Shown here in pieces: positions 45,334 to 54,221 of a stretch of DNA of 64,000 nt. The position numbers and the translations under genes are program-made. The notes beneath the pieces were generated by a model. The model worked only from the letters and a program-made list of their open reading frames with translations. It had not been told where the DNA came from and did not search any database. How positions within the stretch are numbered: position 1 is the first letter of the stretch; every line of letters begins with the position of its first letter. This DNA is from Rhodococcus erythropolis NBRC 15567. Lineage in GTDB: Bacteria > Actinomycetota > Actinomycetes > Mycobacteriales > Mycobacteriaceae. The DNA lies in the NCBI RefSeq assembly GCF_001552595.1, contig NZ_BCRM01000017.1, positions 1 through 64,000 of the forward strand. Direction: 5' to 3'.

Positions 45334-45512
45334 CGCGGAACCTATCGATTGGATGGGGCAGGCGGACGATGAAATCTGTAGTCACCGACCCCGTCTTCGG
45401 GATTGTCGGCATCACGAGCGTCGTCGATCGTTGTGTTTGGAATTGTGCTCGCTCGAGACATGACTCACAAATGCCGAATTCACCGTCCGCCATACCGGAA
45501 AGGGTATAGCCG

Positions 45513-45530
45513 GGGTCTCAGACGAGACCC
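45513..45530 (-). terminator. Short hairpin overlapping the ACMSD stop codon
   Basis: GGGTCTC-AGAC-GAGACCC. It lies at the end of the decarboxylase gene on the minus strand. Just beyond it, ATACC-GGAAAG-GGTAT (45492-45507) forms a second small inverted repeat. The pair may separate the catabolic genes from the transporter. Confidence 0.5.
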
Positions 45531-46516
45531 AGGAAGCGTTCGGCATTCCCCCGCGAAATCAGTTGGCGCGCAGTATCGTCCAAGAACTCACTCTTGCGAA
45601 CCACCTCACCGACCGGACGCTCCCCCAAGGGGTACGGGTAATCACTACCCACCATCACACGGTCCACCCCCACCGTGTCCACCAGCAGTCGCAGTGCGCG
45701 CTCGTCGAAGACGACGGAATCCACGTAGAACCTACCCAGGTAATGCGAAGGAGGGAACTCCGACGTACCGATGATGTCGTTGCGGCCGTGCCAGGCGTTT
45801 TCCATCCGGCCCAACCAGAACGCGAAAGATCCACCACCGTGCGCAAATCCGATCTTGAGACGATCGTCGATCTTGTCGAACACCCCACCGAGAATCAGCG
45901 CGAGTATCGACAGATGCGTTTCGGCCGGCATCGCGGTGAGCCACTGCGCCATCCAGCGATCGAGGCGCGGAGAGTTGGCCATGTCCCACGGGTGCACGAA
46001 TACCGGCACGTCAAGCGACGCGCAGTGCTGGAGAAACGTCACCACGCCCTCACTGTCGAGGTCCAGATCGCCCACATGATTGCCGATCTCGACACCGCGG
46101 TGCCCGTTCGCGATGCACCGCTCGAGCTCACGGCACGCTGCGTCGGTGTCTTGCAGAGGCACCTGGCAGAACGGAATCAACCGATCCTTCGCCGGCTCCA
46201 CGATCTCGAGCGCGAGGTCGTTGAAGATCCGTGCGATGCGACTTGCCTGCTCGCCGCTTCGGCCGTAATTGAAGAATGCCGGCGTCGGCGAGACGACCTG
46301 CGTGTGCACGCCGTCGGCATCCATGTCACGAAGCCGCACCTCGGCGTCCCAGGCATCGGACTGGATGCGGCGGAACTCCTTGGTGCCCATCATGATCATG
46401 GCTTCGGTCTCCGACTCGACCTTCAGCCACGGCGCTTGCGGCCCCGCGTCTTCGGTCAGATCCGGCCACCCGTTGGGCACGTAGTGGGTGTGGATGTCGA
46501 TCAGGTTGCTCATCAC
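45518..46516 (-). CDS. 2-amino-3-carboxymuconate-6-semialdehyde decarboxylase (ACMSD)
   Basis: The 332-aa amidohydrolase-superfamily enzyme removes CO2 from ACMS, the ring-cleavage product of 3-hydroxyanthranilate, and so prevents its spontaneous conversion to quinolinate. The metal ligands are seen as His9 and His11 (DIHTHYVP), His175 (VFVHPWDMA) and Asp292 (MVGSDYPYPLGE), with His226 (FAHGGGSF). This is the ACMSD pattern known from Pseudomonas. It lies immediately after the dioxygenase gene that makes its substrate. Confidence 0.94.
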   Translation of the reverse strand: MMSNLIDIHTHYVPNGWPDLTEDAGPQAPWLKVESETEAMIMMGTKEFRRIQSDAWDAEVRLRDMDADGVHTQVVSPTPAFFNYGRSGEQASRIARIFNDLALEIVEPAKDRLIPFCQVPLQDTDAACRELERCIANGHRGVEIGNHVGDLDLDSEGVVTFLQHCASLDVPVFVHPWDMANSPRLDRWMAQWLTAMPAETHLSILALILGGVFDKIDDRLKIGFAHGGGSFAFWLGRMENAWHGRNDIIGTSEFPPSHYLGRFYVDSVVFDERALRLLVDTVGVDRVMVGSDYPYPLGERPVGEVVRKSEFLDDTARQLISRGNAERFLGLV

Positions 46517-47038
46517 TCAGCCCTTGCCGGGATGGAGCGTGCCGCACTTGTCACACGTGCGGGCTTCTTCGCTCTCGTAGAACTTGACGAACACCGGCGG
46601 AAGGTCGGCCACGATGTCGCGCACCTGAAGTTCGACCTCGTGAATCTTGTGATCGCATTCGAGGCAGTACCACTGGAACTTCTCGAGCGTGCCTTCCTTG
46701 CGGACGCGTTCGATGACCAGGCCGATGGAGCCCGCCGTGGGACGCTGCGGCGAATGCGGAATGTCTCCCGGCAGCAACCAGGTTTCGCCCTCACGAATGT
46801 CGACACGCTGAGGACCGTCCTCGGTCATGACGTTGACGTGGATGTCGCCTTCGAGCTGGTAGAACCACTCCTCGTACGGATCGAGGTGGTAGTCGGTCCG
46901 CTGGTTCGGTCCGCCGACGACCTGCACGATGAAGTCGTCTCCGAGCGCCATCGTCTGATTGTTGACAGGCGGCTGCAGCAGGTGGCGGTTGTCGTCGATC
47001 CACTTCTTGAAGTCGATGACGGGAGGAATCGTGGTCAT
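46517..47038 (-). CDS. nbaC: 3-hydroxyanthranilate 3,4-dioxygenase
   Basis: The 173-aa cupin opens the ring of 3-hydroxyanthranilate with O2. The catalytic Fe ligands His51, Glu57 and His95 are present ([21 protein letters not shown]), and a rubredoxin-like iron site is formed by Cys125/Cys128 and Cys162/Cys165. The residue numbers equal those of the Cupriavidus enzyme. It overlaps the deaminase gene by 4 bp and is adjacent to ACMSD. No kynureninase or 3-hydroxylase gene is in the window, so the substrate source is unknown. Confidence 0.96.
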   Translation of the reverse strand: MTTIPPVIDFKKWIDDNRHLLQPPVNNQTMALGDDFIVQVVGGPNQRTDYHLDPYEEWFYQLEGDIHVNVMTEDGPQRVDIREGETWLLPGDIPHSPQRPTAGSIGLVIERVRKEGTLEKFQWYCLECDHKIHEVELQVRDIVADLPPVFVKFYESEEARTCDKCGTLHPGKG

Positions 47039-47487
47039 GATGCATTCTCCGTATCTTCGGACGCTGAGTGCTTGGAGGCGGGCACGTACGCCACGCCGGA
47101 AATTTCGATGAGCAGATGCGGGTGGGGCAGTTGGTGAACAGCCACAGTCGTTCTCGTCGGACCGTTTTCGTCGAACAGTTCGGCGTACACCTCGTTGTAT
47201 CCACCGAAGTCGTTCATCGACACCAGGTAGGAGGTGACCTGAACCAGATCACTGAGTTCTCCACCCACTTCGGCGAGGATTGCCGCGATGTTTTCGATGA
47301 CGGCACGCGTCTGCGCCCGAATGTCGAGCGCCGTCGTCCCCATCTCGTCGACCTCGACGCCGACAAACGTGTTGTCGGGTCGACGCGAACTGGTCCCGGA
47401 GACATAGACGAAATCGCCGACCACCTTGACGTGGGGGAACTTTCCGCGCGGCTTCGCCAGCTTCTCGATGACCTGCGCCCCACTCAT
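47035..47487 (-). CDS. RidA-family 2-aminomuconate deaminase
   Basis: The 150-aa protein has the YjgF/RidA trimer fold. [20 protein letters not shown] (about 24-43) and the conserved region [26 protein letters not shown] (about 111-136) are seen. Position 118, the usual substrate-binding Arg of RidA, is not clearly kept: the family pattern P-R-x-x-x is replaced here by [11 protein letters not shown]. In the 2-nitrobenzoate and aminophenol pathways a RidA-like protein deaminates 2-aminomuconate to 4-oxalocrotonate, and this gene lies between the matching enzymes. Overlaps of 4 bp on both sides indicate coupled translation. Confidence 0.85.
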   Translation of the reverse strand: MSGAQVIEKLAKPRGKFPHVKVVGDFVYVSGTSSRRPDNTFVGVEVDEMGTTALDIRAQTRAVIENIAAILAEVGGELSDLVQVTSYLVSMNDFGGYNEVYAELFDENGPTRTTVAVHQLPHPHLLIEISGVAYVPASKHSASEDTENAS

Positions 47488-48260
47488 CGCTTCACGCCTT
47501 TCACCGTGACGGTTCCGAGTCCGTCGATCGTGCACTGTGCGACGCCCTCGTCGAGTCGCACAGCTGCTGTGGCGGCACCGGCCAGAATTACCTGACCGGC
47601 GCGCAACGGAATTCGGCGTCGGCGGGCGATGTCGAGCAGTGCATGCAAAGCGCGCGCCGGATCGCCGAGAATGGCCGACGTGGAACCGACTACCGTCTCG
47701 CCGCCGACCTCCATACGTACGGAACGGTCTTCGACGTTCTGTAGCGGCAGCCACCGCCCGATCACATACCCGGCAGCGCTGGTGTTGTCAGCGACGACGT
47801 CGGTGTAGGTGAAGCGGAAGTCGCGATAGCGCGAGTCGATGATCTCCATAGCGGGAGCCAGCGCGTCGACGCAGGTTTCGATGTCGACATTCGGATCGTC
47901 GAGATCGACGTCCTTCGACAGACGGTATGCCACTTCGGGTTCGATCTTGGGATGAATGAACGTCCTCAGGTCGACTTCGCCGCCGTTGCTCACGCACATC
48001 GCGTCGGTCAACTGACCGACGATCACTTCGGAGACACCCATCTGCGCCATCTTCGCTTGGCTTGTGAAGCCGAGCTTGATACCCACAATCGATTCGCCAC
48101 GGCTGGTTCGTCGTTCGAGGAGTTCGTTCTGGATCCGGTAGGCCTCGTCGATGTCGATGGTGTATTCGTCGGCGAGGCTCGGGGTGTCGGTGCGAGTCTG
48201 CGCAGCGTCGTCGAGGCGACGCGCGAGCGCGGATACGGTGTCTTCGGGGGCTGTCATCAC
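47484..48260 (-). CDS. 4-oxalocrotonate decarboxylase (FAH superfamily)
   Basis: The 258-aa enzyme belongs to the hydratase/decarboxylase (DmpE/DmpH) group. Features are [17 protein letters not shown] (about 60-76), [11 protein letters not shown] (about 104-114, with metal-binding Glu106 and Glu108) and [14 protein letters not shown] (about 132-145). It converts 4-oxalocrotonate to 2-oxopent-4-enoate and CO2. Its context after aminomuconate deaminase favours decarboxylase over hydratase. Neither a separate hydratase nor an aldolase gene is nearby, so the last steps to central metabolism must be encoded elsewhere. Confidence 0.85.
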   Translation of the reverse strand: MMTAPEDTVSALARRLDDAAQTRTDTPSLADEYTIDIDEAYRIQNELLERRTSRGESIVGIKLGFTSQAKMAQMGVSEVIVGQLTDAMCVSNGGEVDLRTFIHPKIEPEVAYRLSKDVDLDDPNVDIETCVDALAPAMEIIDSRYRDFRFTYTDVVADNTSAAGYVIGRWLPLQNVEDRSVRMEVGGETVVGSTSAILGDPARALHALLDIARRRRIPLRAGQVILAGAATAAVRLDEGVAQCTIDGLGTVTVKGVKR

Positions 48261-48299
48261 GCCTCGCTCATTTCTGGAAAACTTTTGCGGTTTCGATGT

Positions 48300-49775
48300 T
48301 CACAGTTGCACACATACATTCGTCGGTTCGGTGTAGAAGTGCAGCGAGGACTCGCCGCCCTCACGTCCGATGCCGGACAGGCCCATACCGCCGAAGGGAG
48401 ATCGCAGTTCGCGGGTGAACCACGTGTTGACCCAGGAGATTCCGACGTTCATCTTCTGCGCGACGCGGTGTCCACGGCGCAGGTCGTTGGTCCACACGGA
48501 GGCAGCGAGGCCGTACTCGGTGTCATTTGCCAGGGCGATCGCCTCGGCTTCGGTCTCGAACGGAATGAGTGCTGCAACGGGTCCGAAGATCTCCTCGCGC
48601 ACGACGCGATCCTTGTTGGTCAAGCCAGTCCACAGGGTGGGTTCGATCCACGATCCGCCCGACAGTTCCTGTCCGAGGTCCGGAATACCGCCGCCGGTCA
48701 GCACTTTCGCGCCTTCCTGCTCGGCGATCTCGAAGTAGTCGAGAACCTTCTTCCGGTGCGCCTGCGAAATGAGCGGTCCGGTCGTCGTTGCATCGAGCGT
48801 CGGGTCGCCCAGACGCAATCCGGCTGCCCGCTCGACGAGTCCACCGGCGATGTCGTCGAAAATGCTGCGGTGCACGTACACCCGCTCGGTGCACAGGCAG
48901 ACCTGGCCGGTGTTGGTGAACACCGACTTGGTCAGACCCGTCAACGCTTCGTCGATGTCGACGTCGTCGAAGACGATCGCGGCGTTCTTGCCACCGAGTT
49001 CGAACGAGACCGGACGGACTCGCGGCGCAACGGTTTTCATGACATGGGAACCGGTTGCCGAAGAACCGGTGAAGGTGACACCGTCGATGCCGGGGTGGGT
49101 GGTGAGGAACTCGCCGGCGGAGTTCGCACCGAACCCGTGGACGACGTTGTAGACACCGGCAGGCAGGCCGACTTCTTCGAGTACCTCGGCAAGCAACGAC
49201 GCCGTCGCTGGTGTTTCCTCGGAGGGCTTGACCACCACGGAGTTTCCGCACGCGAGTGCGGGCGCAACCTTCCAGGTCAGGAGAAGCAGCGGCAGGTTCC
49301 AGGGAACGATGACAGCGACGACGCCGAGCGGCTTGCGGATCGCGTAGTTCAACGCCTGCTTGCCACCCGCGAGATCCGTGACAAACGATTCCTGTCCGGC
49401 CGCGGCGACGATGTCGGCGAAAGTGCGGAAGTTCGTCAGGGCGCGCGCGACGTCGAGTTCGCGTGCCTGTGTGATCGGCTTGCCGGTGTCCGCCATTTCT
49501 GCGGCGACGAACTCTTCGAATCGCTCCTCGATCCGGTCGGCGGCGCGTCGCAGCAGAGCCGTCCGCTCGCGGACCGGCGTATCGGCCCAACCGTTGTCCA
49601 GAGCACGTCTGGCGGAGGTCACGGCCCGATCGACCAGGGCCTTGTCGGCCTCGTGGACCCGGGCGAGAACACGGCCCGTTGCTGGGTCGACCTGATCGAA
49701 GCTCGACGACTCGTCGGGTTCGACATAGGAGCCGTCCACGTAATTGCGGATCCATCCGTCGCATTGTGAGGTCAT
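48300..49775 (-). CDS. 2-aminomuconate semialdehyde dehydrogenase
   Basis: The 491-aa NAD-dependent aldehyde dehydrogenase has the coenzyme region VVAVIVPWNLPLLLLTWKVAPALACGN (about 150-176), the catalytic Glu in SFELGGKN (about 252-259) and the catalytic Cys in FTNTGQVCLCTERVYVH (about 282-298). The subfamily is the 2-hydroxy/aminomuconic semialdehyde group, supported by its operon. It is the first gene of the minus-strand operon, with the promoter expected between 49776 and 49818, and lies 39 bp before the decarboxylase gene. Confidence 0.92.
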   Translation of the reverse strand: MTSQCDGWIRNYVDGSYVEPDESSSFDQVDPATGRVLARVHEADKALVDRAVTSARRALDNGWADTPVRERTALLRRAADRIEERFEEFVAAEMADTGKPITQARELDVARALTNFRTFADIVAAAGQESFVTDLAGGKQALNYAIRKPLGVVAVIVPWNLPLLLLTWKVAPALACGNSVVVKPSEETPATASLLAEVLEEVGLPAGVYNVVHGFGANSAGEFLTTHPGIDGVTFTGSSATGSHVMKTVAPRVRPVSFELGGKNAAIVFDDVDIDEALTGLTKSVFTNTGQVCLCTERVYVHRSIFDDIAGGLVERAAGLRLGDPTLDATTTGPLISQAHRKKVLDYFEIAEQEGAKVLTGGGIPDLGQELSGGSWIEPTLWTGLTNKDRVVREEIFGPVAALIPFETEAEAIALANDTEYGLAASVWTNDLRRGHRVAQKMNVGISWVNTWFTRELRSPFGGMGLSGIGREGGESSLHFYTEPTNVCVQL

Positions 49776-49818
49776 GGACTAACTATTGGCCCGTGACCCA
49801 TATCAAACAAATGCAAAA

Positions 49819-49861
49819 ACTGCCGCCAGCTATACCTCGATCGGCATAGATGGCGGCAGTT
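49819..49861 (-). terminator. Intrinsic terminator after the MBL gene
   Basis: On the minus strand AACTGCCGCCA pairs with TGGCGGCAGTT and is followed by a T-run (TTTTTG). It ends the DUF4177-RidA-MBL transcript before the start of the dehydrogenase operon, which shares the strand. Confidence 0.85.
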
Positions 49862-49883
49862 CGGCTACACAACTCAACTCTTC

Positions 49884-49945
49884 ATGTCGGCGCCGAGCGC
49901 CTCAGCGGCGCAGAATGTCGGCGCCGAGCGCCTCAGCGGCGCAGA
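49884..49945. repeat. 31-bp perfect tandem duplication at the MBL stop codon
   Basis: The 31-bp unit beginning ATGTCGGCGCCGAGCGCC is present twice without mismatch (49884-49914 and 49915-49945). The right copy contains the last codons and the stop of the MBL gene. The left copy is an extra, non-coding duplicate downstream. Each unit contains the GC-rich near-palindrome GGCGCCGAGCGCC. Confidence 0.95.
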
Positions 49946-50718
49946 TACGCCAACTGCACGTTGACGGATTTCTCCGCCACCGGCCACAGTTTCGGGTCCA
50001 CGTCGGAGTAGACGTGCTCGACAACCTCGCGCACCGATGCCGACTCCCCCAACGTCGTCAGAGCGTCCCGCACCTGGGCTAGACGCTCCTCGCGGTGAGC
50101 AAGGTACTGCTGCGAAATCGCCTGCAGATCGGGCAGGTCCGGACCGTGCCCGGGAAGAACCGTCAGTCCTTCGCCGAGTGCGGCCAACGACCGCAGTGAT
50201 GTGAGGTAATCCCCCAGATCGCCGTCGGAGTCGTCCAGAACTGCTGTGCCGCGGCCGAGAATGGTGTCGCCCGTCAGCACGCTCGCATCGTTCTCGATGA
50301 CTATCGACACCGAGTCAGCGGTGTGTCCCGGAGTCGCGAGGATCCGCAGCTTCAGACCCGCCACCTCGATCACTTCACCGTCGACAAGCGCCGAAGCACC
50401 CCCGCGCAGAAAAGTGGGGTCGACGGAACGCACCGGAGCCGAGGTCAATTCATGGAAACGGTCCACCCCGCCGGTGTGGTCGTAGTGCCGGTGCGTGATC
50501 AAGGTCAGCGCAACCGGACCGATACCAGCGACACGTTGCAGGTGTTCCTCGTCGTTGTCGCCCGGATCGACGACTACACACTCGACGCTGCCGGGAGCAT
50601 GCAGAATCCAGGTGTTCGTACCGTCCAGCGTCATCATGCCCGGATTGTTTTCGAGCAAGACCGAAGCGATGTCGGTGACGCGGCGAAGCTGCGCGTAGGC
50701 GGGATGGACCGTCGACAT
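49933..50718 (-). CDS. MBL-fold metallohydrolase (Rv3677c-like)
   Basis: The 261-aa protein has the metallo-beta-lactamase motif THRHYDHTGG (about 76-85), a variant of HxHxDH in which Arg replaces nothing essential: His77, His79-type, Asp and His positions are intact. LATPGHTADSVS near 126-137 and LPGHGPD near 183-189 complete the metal set. The glyoxalase-II/LACTB2 branch is likely. The substrate is unknown. Its ATG overlaps the stop of the RidA gene. It corresponds to Rv3677c in the crp-whiB4 block of mycobacteria. Confidence 0.88.
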   Translation of the reverse strand: MSTVHPAYAQLRRVTDIASVLLENNPGMMTLDGTNTWILHAPGSVECVVVDPGDNDEEHLQRVAGIGPVALTLITHRHYDHTGGVDRFHELTSAPVRSVDPTFLRGGASALVDGEVIEVAGLKLRILATPGHTADSVSIVIENDASVLTGDTILGRGTAVLDDSDGDLGDYLTSLRSLAALGEGLTVLPGHGPDLPDLQAISQQYLAHREERLAQVRDALTTLGESASVREVVEHVYSDVDPKLWPVAEKSVNVQLAYLRR

Positions 50719-51188
50719 CAGCGAACTTCGACGATCAGTTCCACCTCGACCGGAGAGCCGAGGGGAAGCTCTGCCACGCCGACTGCCGAACGAGCGTGGA
50801 TACCGGCGTCGCCGAGCACCTCACCGAGGAATTCGGAAGCGCCGTTGATCACGCCGGGCTGACCGGTGAATCCTTCGGCGGATGCCACGAAGCCGACAAC
50901 CTTGACGACACGAACGACGTTGTCGATGCCGACCAGGGCGTCGATGGCAGCGAGAGCGTTGAGCGCGCAGGTACGCGCCGCGGCCTTGGCGTCCTCATCC
51001 GACACGCCCGCGCCGAGCTTGCCGGTCAGCGCCAGTTTTCCGTCGACGAACGGGAGCTGACCCGACGTGTACACGTGGTTGCCGCTGCGAACCGCGGGAA
51101 CGTACGCAGCAACGGGTGCCGCGACGGCGGGAAGTGCAATGCCCAGTTCGGCGAGACGCTCCGACCAGGTCTGTGTTGCCTCTGCCAT
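50718..51188 (-). CDS. RidA-like (YjgF) family protein (Rv3678c-like)
   Basis: The 156-aa protein has a RidA fold: SGNHVYTSGQLPFVDGKLALTGKLG (about 35-59) and C-terminal AVGVAELPLGSPVEVELIVEV (about 135-155). The usual catalytic Arg of the RidA motif is replaced in the segment ARSAVGVAELP, where Arg133 is shifted, placing it in a RidA subgroup that may not deaminate imines. The second RidA-fold gene in the window (47035) belongs to a different branch. It overlaps the MBL gene. Confidence 0.85.
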   Translation of the reverse strand: MAEATQTWSERLAELGIALPAVAAPVAAYVPAVRSGNHVYTSGQLPFVDGKLALTGKLGAGVSDEDAKAAARTCALNALAAIDALVGIDNVVRVVKVVGFVASAEGFTGQPGVINGASEFLGEVLGDAGIHARSAVGVAELPLGSPVEVELIVEVR

Positions 51189-51193
51189 GTGAT

Positions 51194-51358
51194 TCAGCCC
51201 TTCGGACGCTTCATGTACGCGACGTGCTGCTCGCCCGACGCGCTCGGCAGGACTGCCACGAGTTCCCAGCCGTCGACACCCCAGTTGTCGAGAATTGCCT
51301 TCGGATTGTGGACCAGCAACGGAGTCACGGTGTATTCCCAGGAAGTTATTTCGCTCAT
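51194..51358 (-). CDS. Small DUF4177 protein (Rv3678A-like)
   Basis: The 54-aa protein starts at ATG 51358 and ends 5 bp before the RidA start. It has the DUF4177 pattern WEYTVTPLLVHNPKAILDNWG, then DGWELVAVLPS, then a basic end. It is an easily missed gene conserved in the same place in mycobacteria. It probably begins the minus-strand DUF4177-RidA-MBL operon and is divergent from the ArsA-like pair. Confidence 0.85.
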   Translation of the reverse strand: MSEITSWEYTVTPLLVHNPKAILDNWGVDGWELVAVLPSASGEQHVAYMKRPKG

Positions 51359-51411
51359 GCGGTGAGCCTATCCCGCGTACATCTTCGGCCCCAGACTTAT
51401 AGGCTCGCGGT

Positions 51412-52425
51412 GTGGTTGCATCCCAAGATGAGCTGAGCAGGACCTGGCCCGAGTCTGCGACGAAGGCCCGCCTGCACTTTGTGTCGGGTAAAGGCGGAAC
51501 CGGTAAGTCCACGGTTGCCGCCGCGTTGGCGCTCGCGTTGGCCGAGGGCGGCAAGCGCGTTCTCCTCGTGGAGGTCGAGGGCCGCCAGGGAATCGCGCAG
51601 CTCTTCGACGTACCGCCGCTTCCACCGCAGGAGACTAAAGTCGCGGCCGCCGAAGGTGGCGGTGAAGTGATGGCTCTGGCCGTCGACATCGAGACCGCGT
51701 TCCTCGAATACCTCGAAATGTTCTACAACCTCGGCTTCGCCGGCCGGGCGATGCGTAAGTTCGGCGCCATCGAATTCGCCACCACCATCGCTCCCGGCCT
51801 TCGCGACGTTCTGCTCACCGGCAAGATCAAGGAGTGCGTCATCCGCACCGATCGAACCGGCAAACGCGTGTACGACGCCGTTGTCGTCGACGCTCCCCCG
51901 ACCGGACGAATCGGCAGCTTCCTCGACGTCACCAAGGCGATGGCCGATCTCGCCAAGGGCGGCCCGGTGCACTCCCAGAGTGAAGGCGTCGTTCGGCTGC
52001 TGCACTCGCCGGAGACCGTCGTACATCTGGTTGCACTTCTCGAAGCGCTGCCCGTTCAGGAAACTGCCGACGCCGCCGCAGAACTGGCGCGCGACGACCT
52101 CAACCTCGGTGCCATCATCGTCAACCGCGCCAGCCCGAGGTTCTTGCCCGAAGACCAACTCTCCGGTGCCGCTGCCGGCGATATCGACGCGGCTTCGATC
52201 CGGTCGACACTCTCGGACGTCGGCATCGATCTGTCCGACGACGACTTCGCAGGCCTGCTCACCGAGACGATCGAGCACGCGTCGGTGCTCGAAGCTCAAG
52301 AATCCAGCGCCGAGAAGCTCCGCGAGATCGACGGGGCTCGGGTGCAACTTCCCGCACTCGCCGACGGCGTCGATCTCGGTGGGCTGTACGAGCTTGCCGA
52401 ATACCTCACGGAACAGGGCGTGTGA
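51412..52425 (+). CDS. ArsA-like P-loop ATPase, first of pair (Rv3679-like)
   Basis: The 337-aa ATPase of the ArsA/GET3 class has the deviant Walker [13 protein letters not shown] (about 23-34), with the signature Lys before GGTGKS, and switch II-like [18 protein letters not shown] near 161-178. No arsenic genes are nearby. Mycobacterial counterparts form a hetero-complex that interacts with cell-envelope functions. GTG at 51412 follows a -10 TAGGCT (51400-51405) by 6 nt and has no ribosome site, suggesting a leaderless mRNA. The stop overlaps the second ATPase's ATG. Confidence 0.9.
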   Translation: MVASQDELSRTWPESATKARLHFVSGKGGTGKSTVAAALALALAEGGKRVLLVEVEGRQGIAQLFDVPPLPPQETKVAAAEGGGEVMALAVDIETAFLEYLEMFYNLGFAGRAMRKFGAIEFATTIAPGLRDVLLTGKIKECVIRTDRTGKRVYDAVVVDAPPTGRIGSFLDVTKAMADLAKGGPVHSQSEGVVRLLHSPETVVHLVALLEALPVQETADAAAELARDDLNLGAIIVNRASPRFLPEDQLSGAAAGDIDAASIRSTLSDVGIDLSDDDFAGLLTETIEHASVLEAQESSAEKLREIDGARVQLPALADGVDLGGLYELAEYLTEQGV

Positions 52426-53603
52426 TGACCGAGACCACCGAGAACGTGACGGTCGGCAGTTCCAGGACCGGCCGACGCGCAGCTCCTGCCCTCGATATTT
52501 CGGCGATCATCAAGGACCCGACGGCCCGGATCGTGGTTTGTTGCGGCGCAGGTGGCGTCGGCAAGACCACGACGGCCGCGTCCCTGGCGTTGCGTGCAGC
52601 CGAAGAGGGCCGACGCGTAGTCGTCCTCACCATCGATCCGGCCCGCCGCCTCGCACAGGCCCTGGGTGTGGCCGAACTCGACAACACTCCGCAGCCGGTG
52701 AAGCTGGGTCCCGAGGCCACGGGCGAACTGCACGCAATGATGCTGAACATGCGTCGGACTTTCGACGAGATGGTCATCGAGCATTCGAGCCCTGAGAAGG
52801 CCGAGCAGATCCTGGCGAATCCCTTCTATCAAACCGTTGCCACATCGTTCTCCGGAACGCAGGAGTACATGGCGATGGAGAAGTTGGGGCAGCTGGCATC
52901 GAACGACGCGTGGGATCTGGTGATCGTCGATACCCCGCCGTCGCGCAATGCGCTCGACTTCCTCGACGCCCCGCAGAGGCTCGGCACATTCCTCGACGGA
53001 CGGATGATCCGGCTGCTCTCCGCACCCGGCCGTGGCCTGACCAGGCTCGTCGCCGGCGCGATGGGATTGGCACTGAAGGGTGTCTCCACCATCGTGGGAA
53101 GCCAAATGCTTTCGGATGCATCGGCATTCGTGCAGTCGCTCGACTCGATGTTCGGCGGTTTCCGTGAACGCGCAACGAAGACCTACGAGTTGCTACGTCA
53201 GCCGGGGACTCATTTCCTGGTGATCGCAGCGGCCGAACCCGACGCTCTGCGAGAGGCGGCGTTCTTCGTCGATCGCCTTGCGGGCGACTCGATGCCGTTG
53301 GCCGGTCTGGTTCTCAACCGCACGCACCCGACATTGACGGCTCTGCCTGCCGATCATGCGGTGACCGCCGCCGACAAACTGGAAGCGAAGGAAAGTGCGA
53401 CCGAGGCCGAAGCCCTCACCGCAGCCGTTCTCCGCATCCATGCCCATCGGGCAGTGATCGCGAAGCGGGAGATCGCCTTGCTGAGTCGATTCACCGCAGC
53501 TCACCCGAGGGTGCCGCTGATCGGTGTTCCGTCGCTACCGTTCGAGGTCTCGGACCTCGAGGCGCTGCGCGCGGTGGGAGATCAGCTCACTCGTAAGGGC
53601 TGA
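52425..53603 (+). CDS. ArsA-like P-loop ATPase, second of pair (Rv3680-like)
   Basis: The 392-aa ATPase has Walker [17 protein letters not shown] near 37-52, the switch I-like region [13 protein letters not shown] near 68-80 and [18 protein letters not shown] near 165-182. TGATG overlap with the first gene indicates coupled translation and a hetero-oligomer. Its longer C-terminus includes a helical region ([22 protein letters not shown]). In mycobacteria the pair has been linked to nutrient (glycerol) tolerance. whiB4 follows, convergent, 19 bp away. Confidence 0.9.
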   Translation: MTETTENVTVGSSRTGRRAAPALDISAIIKDPTARIVVCCGAGGVGKTTTAASLALRAAEEGRRVVVLTIDPARRLAQALGVAELDNTPQPVKLGPEATGELHAMMLNMRRTFDEMVIEHSSPEKAEQILANPFYQTVATSFSGTQEYMAMEKLGQLASNDAWDLVIVDTPPSRNALDFLDAPQRLGTFLDGRMIRLLSAPGRGLTRLVAGAMGLALKGVSTIVGSQMLSDASAFVQSLDSMFGGFRERATKTYELLRQPGTHFLVIAAAEPDALREAAFFVDRLAGDSMPLAGLVLNRTHPTLTALPADHAVTAADKLEAKESATEAEALTAAVLRIHAHRAVIAKREIALLSRFTAAHPRVPLIGVPSLPFEVSDLEALRAVGDQLTRKG

Positions 53604-53622
53604 TCCCCCCGATCGGCCTGGA

Positions 53623-53946
53623 TCAGACTGCTGAGTGATGCTGGCGCTGGTCTTCGAAGAACTCGGACCAGGAGTCGACGTCGGGGTGCTGCTTGAGCAG
53701 TGCACGGCGCTGACGCTCGGTCATTCCGCCCCACACACCGAACTCGACACGATTGTCGAGAGCATCTGCTCCGCACTGCATGAGGACCGGGCAGTGACGG
53801 CAGATGGTGGCCGCCTTGCGCTGCGCGGCGCCACGAACAAAAAGTTGGTCGGGGTCGACCTCGCGGCATCGTGCCTGAGTTACCCAGGCAATTCGTGCCT
53901 CGGCCTGCTCGATGTCCAAACGGCTACTCGGGGTGGCTGTGTACAT
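53623..53946 (-). CDS. whiB4: WhiB-family Fe-S redox regulator WhiB4
   Basis: The 107-aa protein has the WhiB cluster cysteines Cys27, Cys49, Cys52 and Cys58 (C-X21-C-X2-C-X5-C) and the G-V/I-W-G-G turn (FGVWGGMTERQRR, about 69-81). These are all that is needed for a 4Fe-4S-bound, redox-responsive DNA-binding protein. The location beside ArsA-like ATPases and divergent from ponA2 is that of mycobacterial whiB4 (Rv3681c), which controls oxidative-stress responses and DNA condensation. The start is somewhat uncertain. Confidence 0.92.
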   Translation of the reverse strand: MYTATPSSRLDIEQAEARIAWVTQARCREVDPDQLFVRGAAQRKAATICRHCPVLMQCGADALDNRVEFGVWGGMTERQRRALLKQHPDVDSWSEFFEDQRQHHSAV

Positions 53947-54044
53947 TCTGGGTCCCCTCTACAAAGTCTGACCGTCGCCATAGGGCGAGCAGCGCACCAT
54001 CTCAGCCGTCCCCGCGGTAGCACGGTGAAAGCTGAGACACATTC

Positions 54045-54068
54045 GTGATCGAGTGTTACGTCGATCAC
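54045..54068. promoter_or_regulatory. Inverted repeat in the whiB4/ponA2 promoter region
   Basis: GTGATCGA-GTGTTACG-TCGATCAC is a perfect 8-bp-arm repeat. On the minus strand TGTGATCAG and TGTGATCGA also occur as near direct repeats beside it (54061-54078). It is placed to control whiB4. The factor is unknown. Confidence 0.5.
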
Positions 54069-54221
54069 ACTGATCACAATTTAGGTAAAGAACGGCCCTA
54101 ACGCAAGACGCTCGGGAGCATTTTTTGGTACGGCAGTACAAAGCGCGTGTTCAGAAGGTTTTGAACACCCCCAAAACACTGAAACCGGTTCCAATGGGTG
54201 GGCACACGTACTCTGTAGATC

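Noticed and set aside
54045..54068. Reading the whiB4/ponA2 palindrome as a CRP site
   Set aside because: The arms GTGATCGA/TCGATCAC are 8 nt apart, and the TGTGA-N6-TCACA spacing and sequence are not met.
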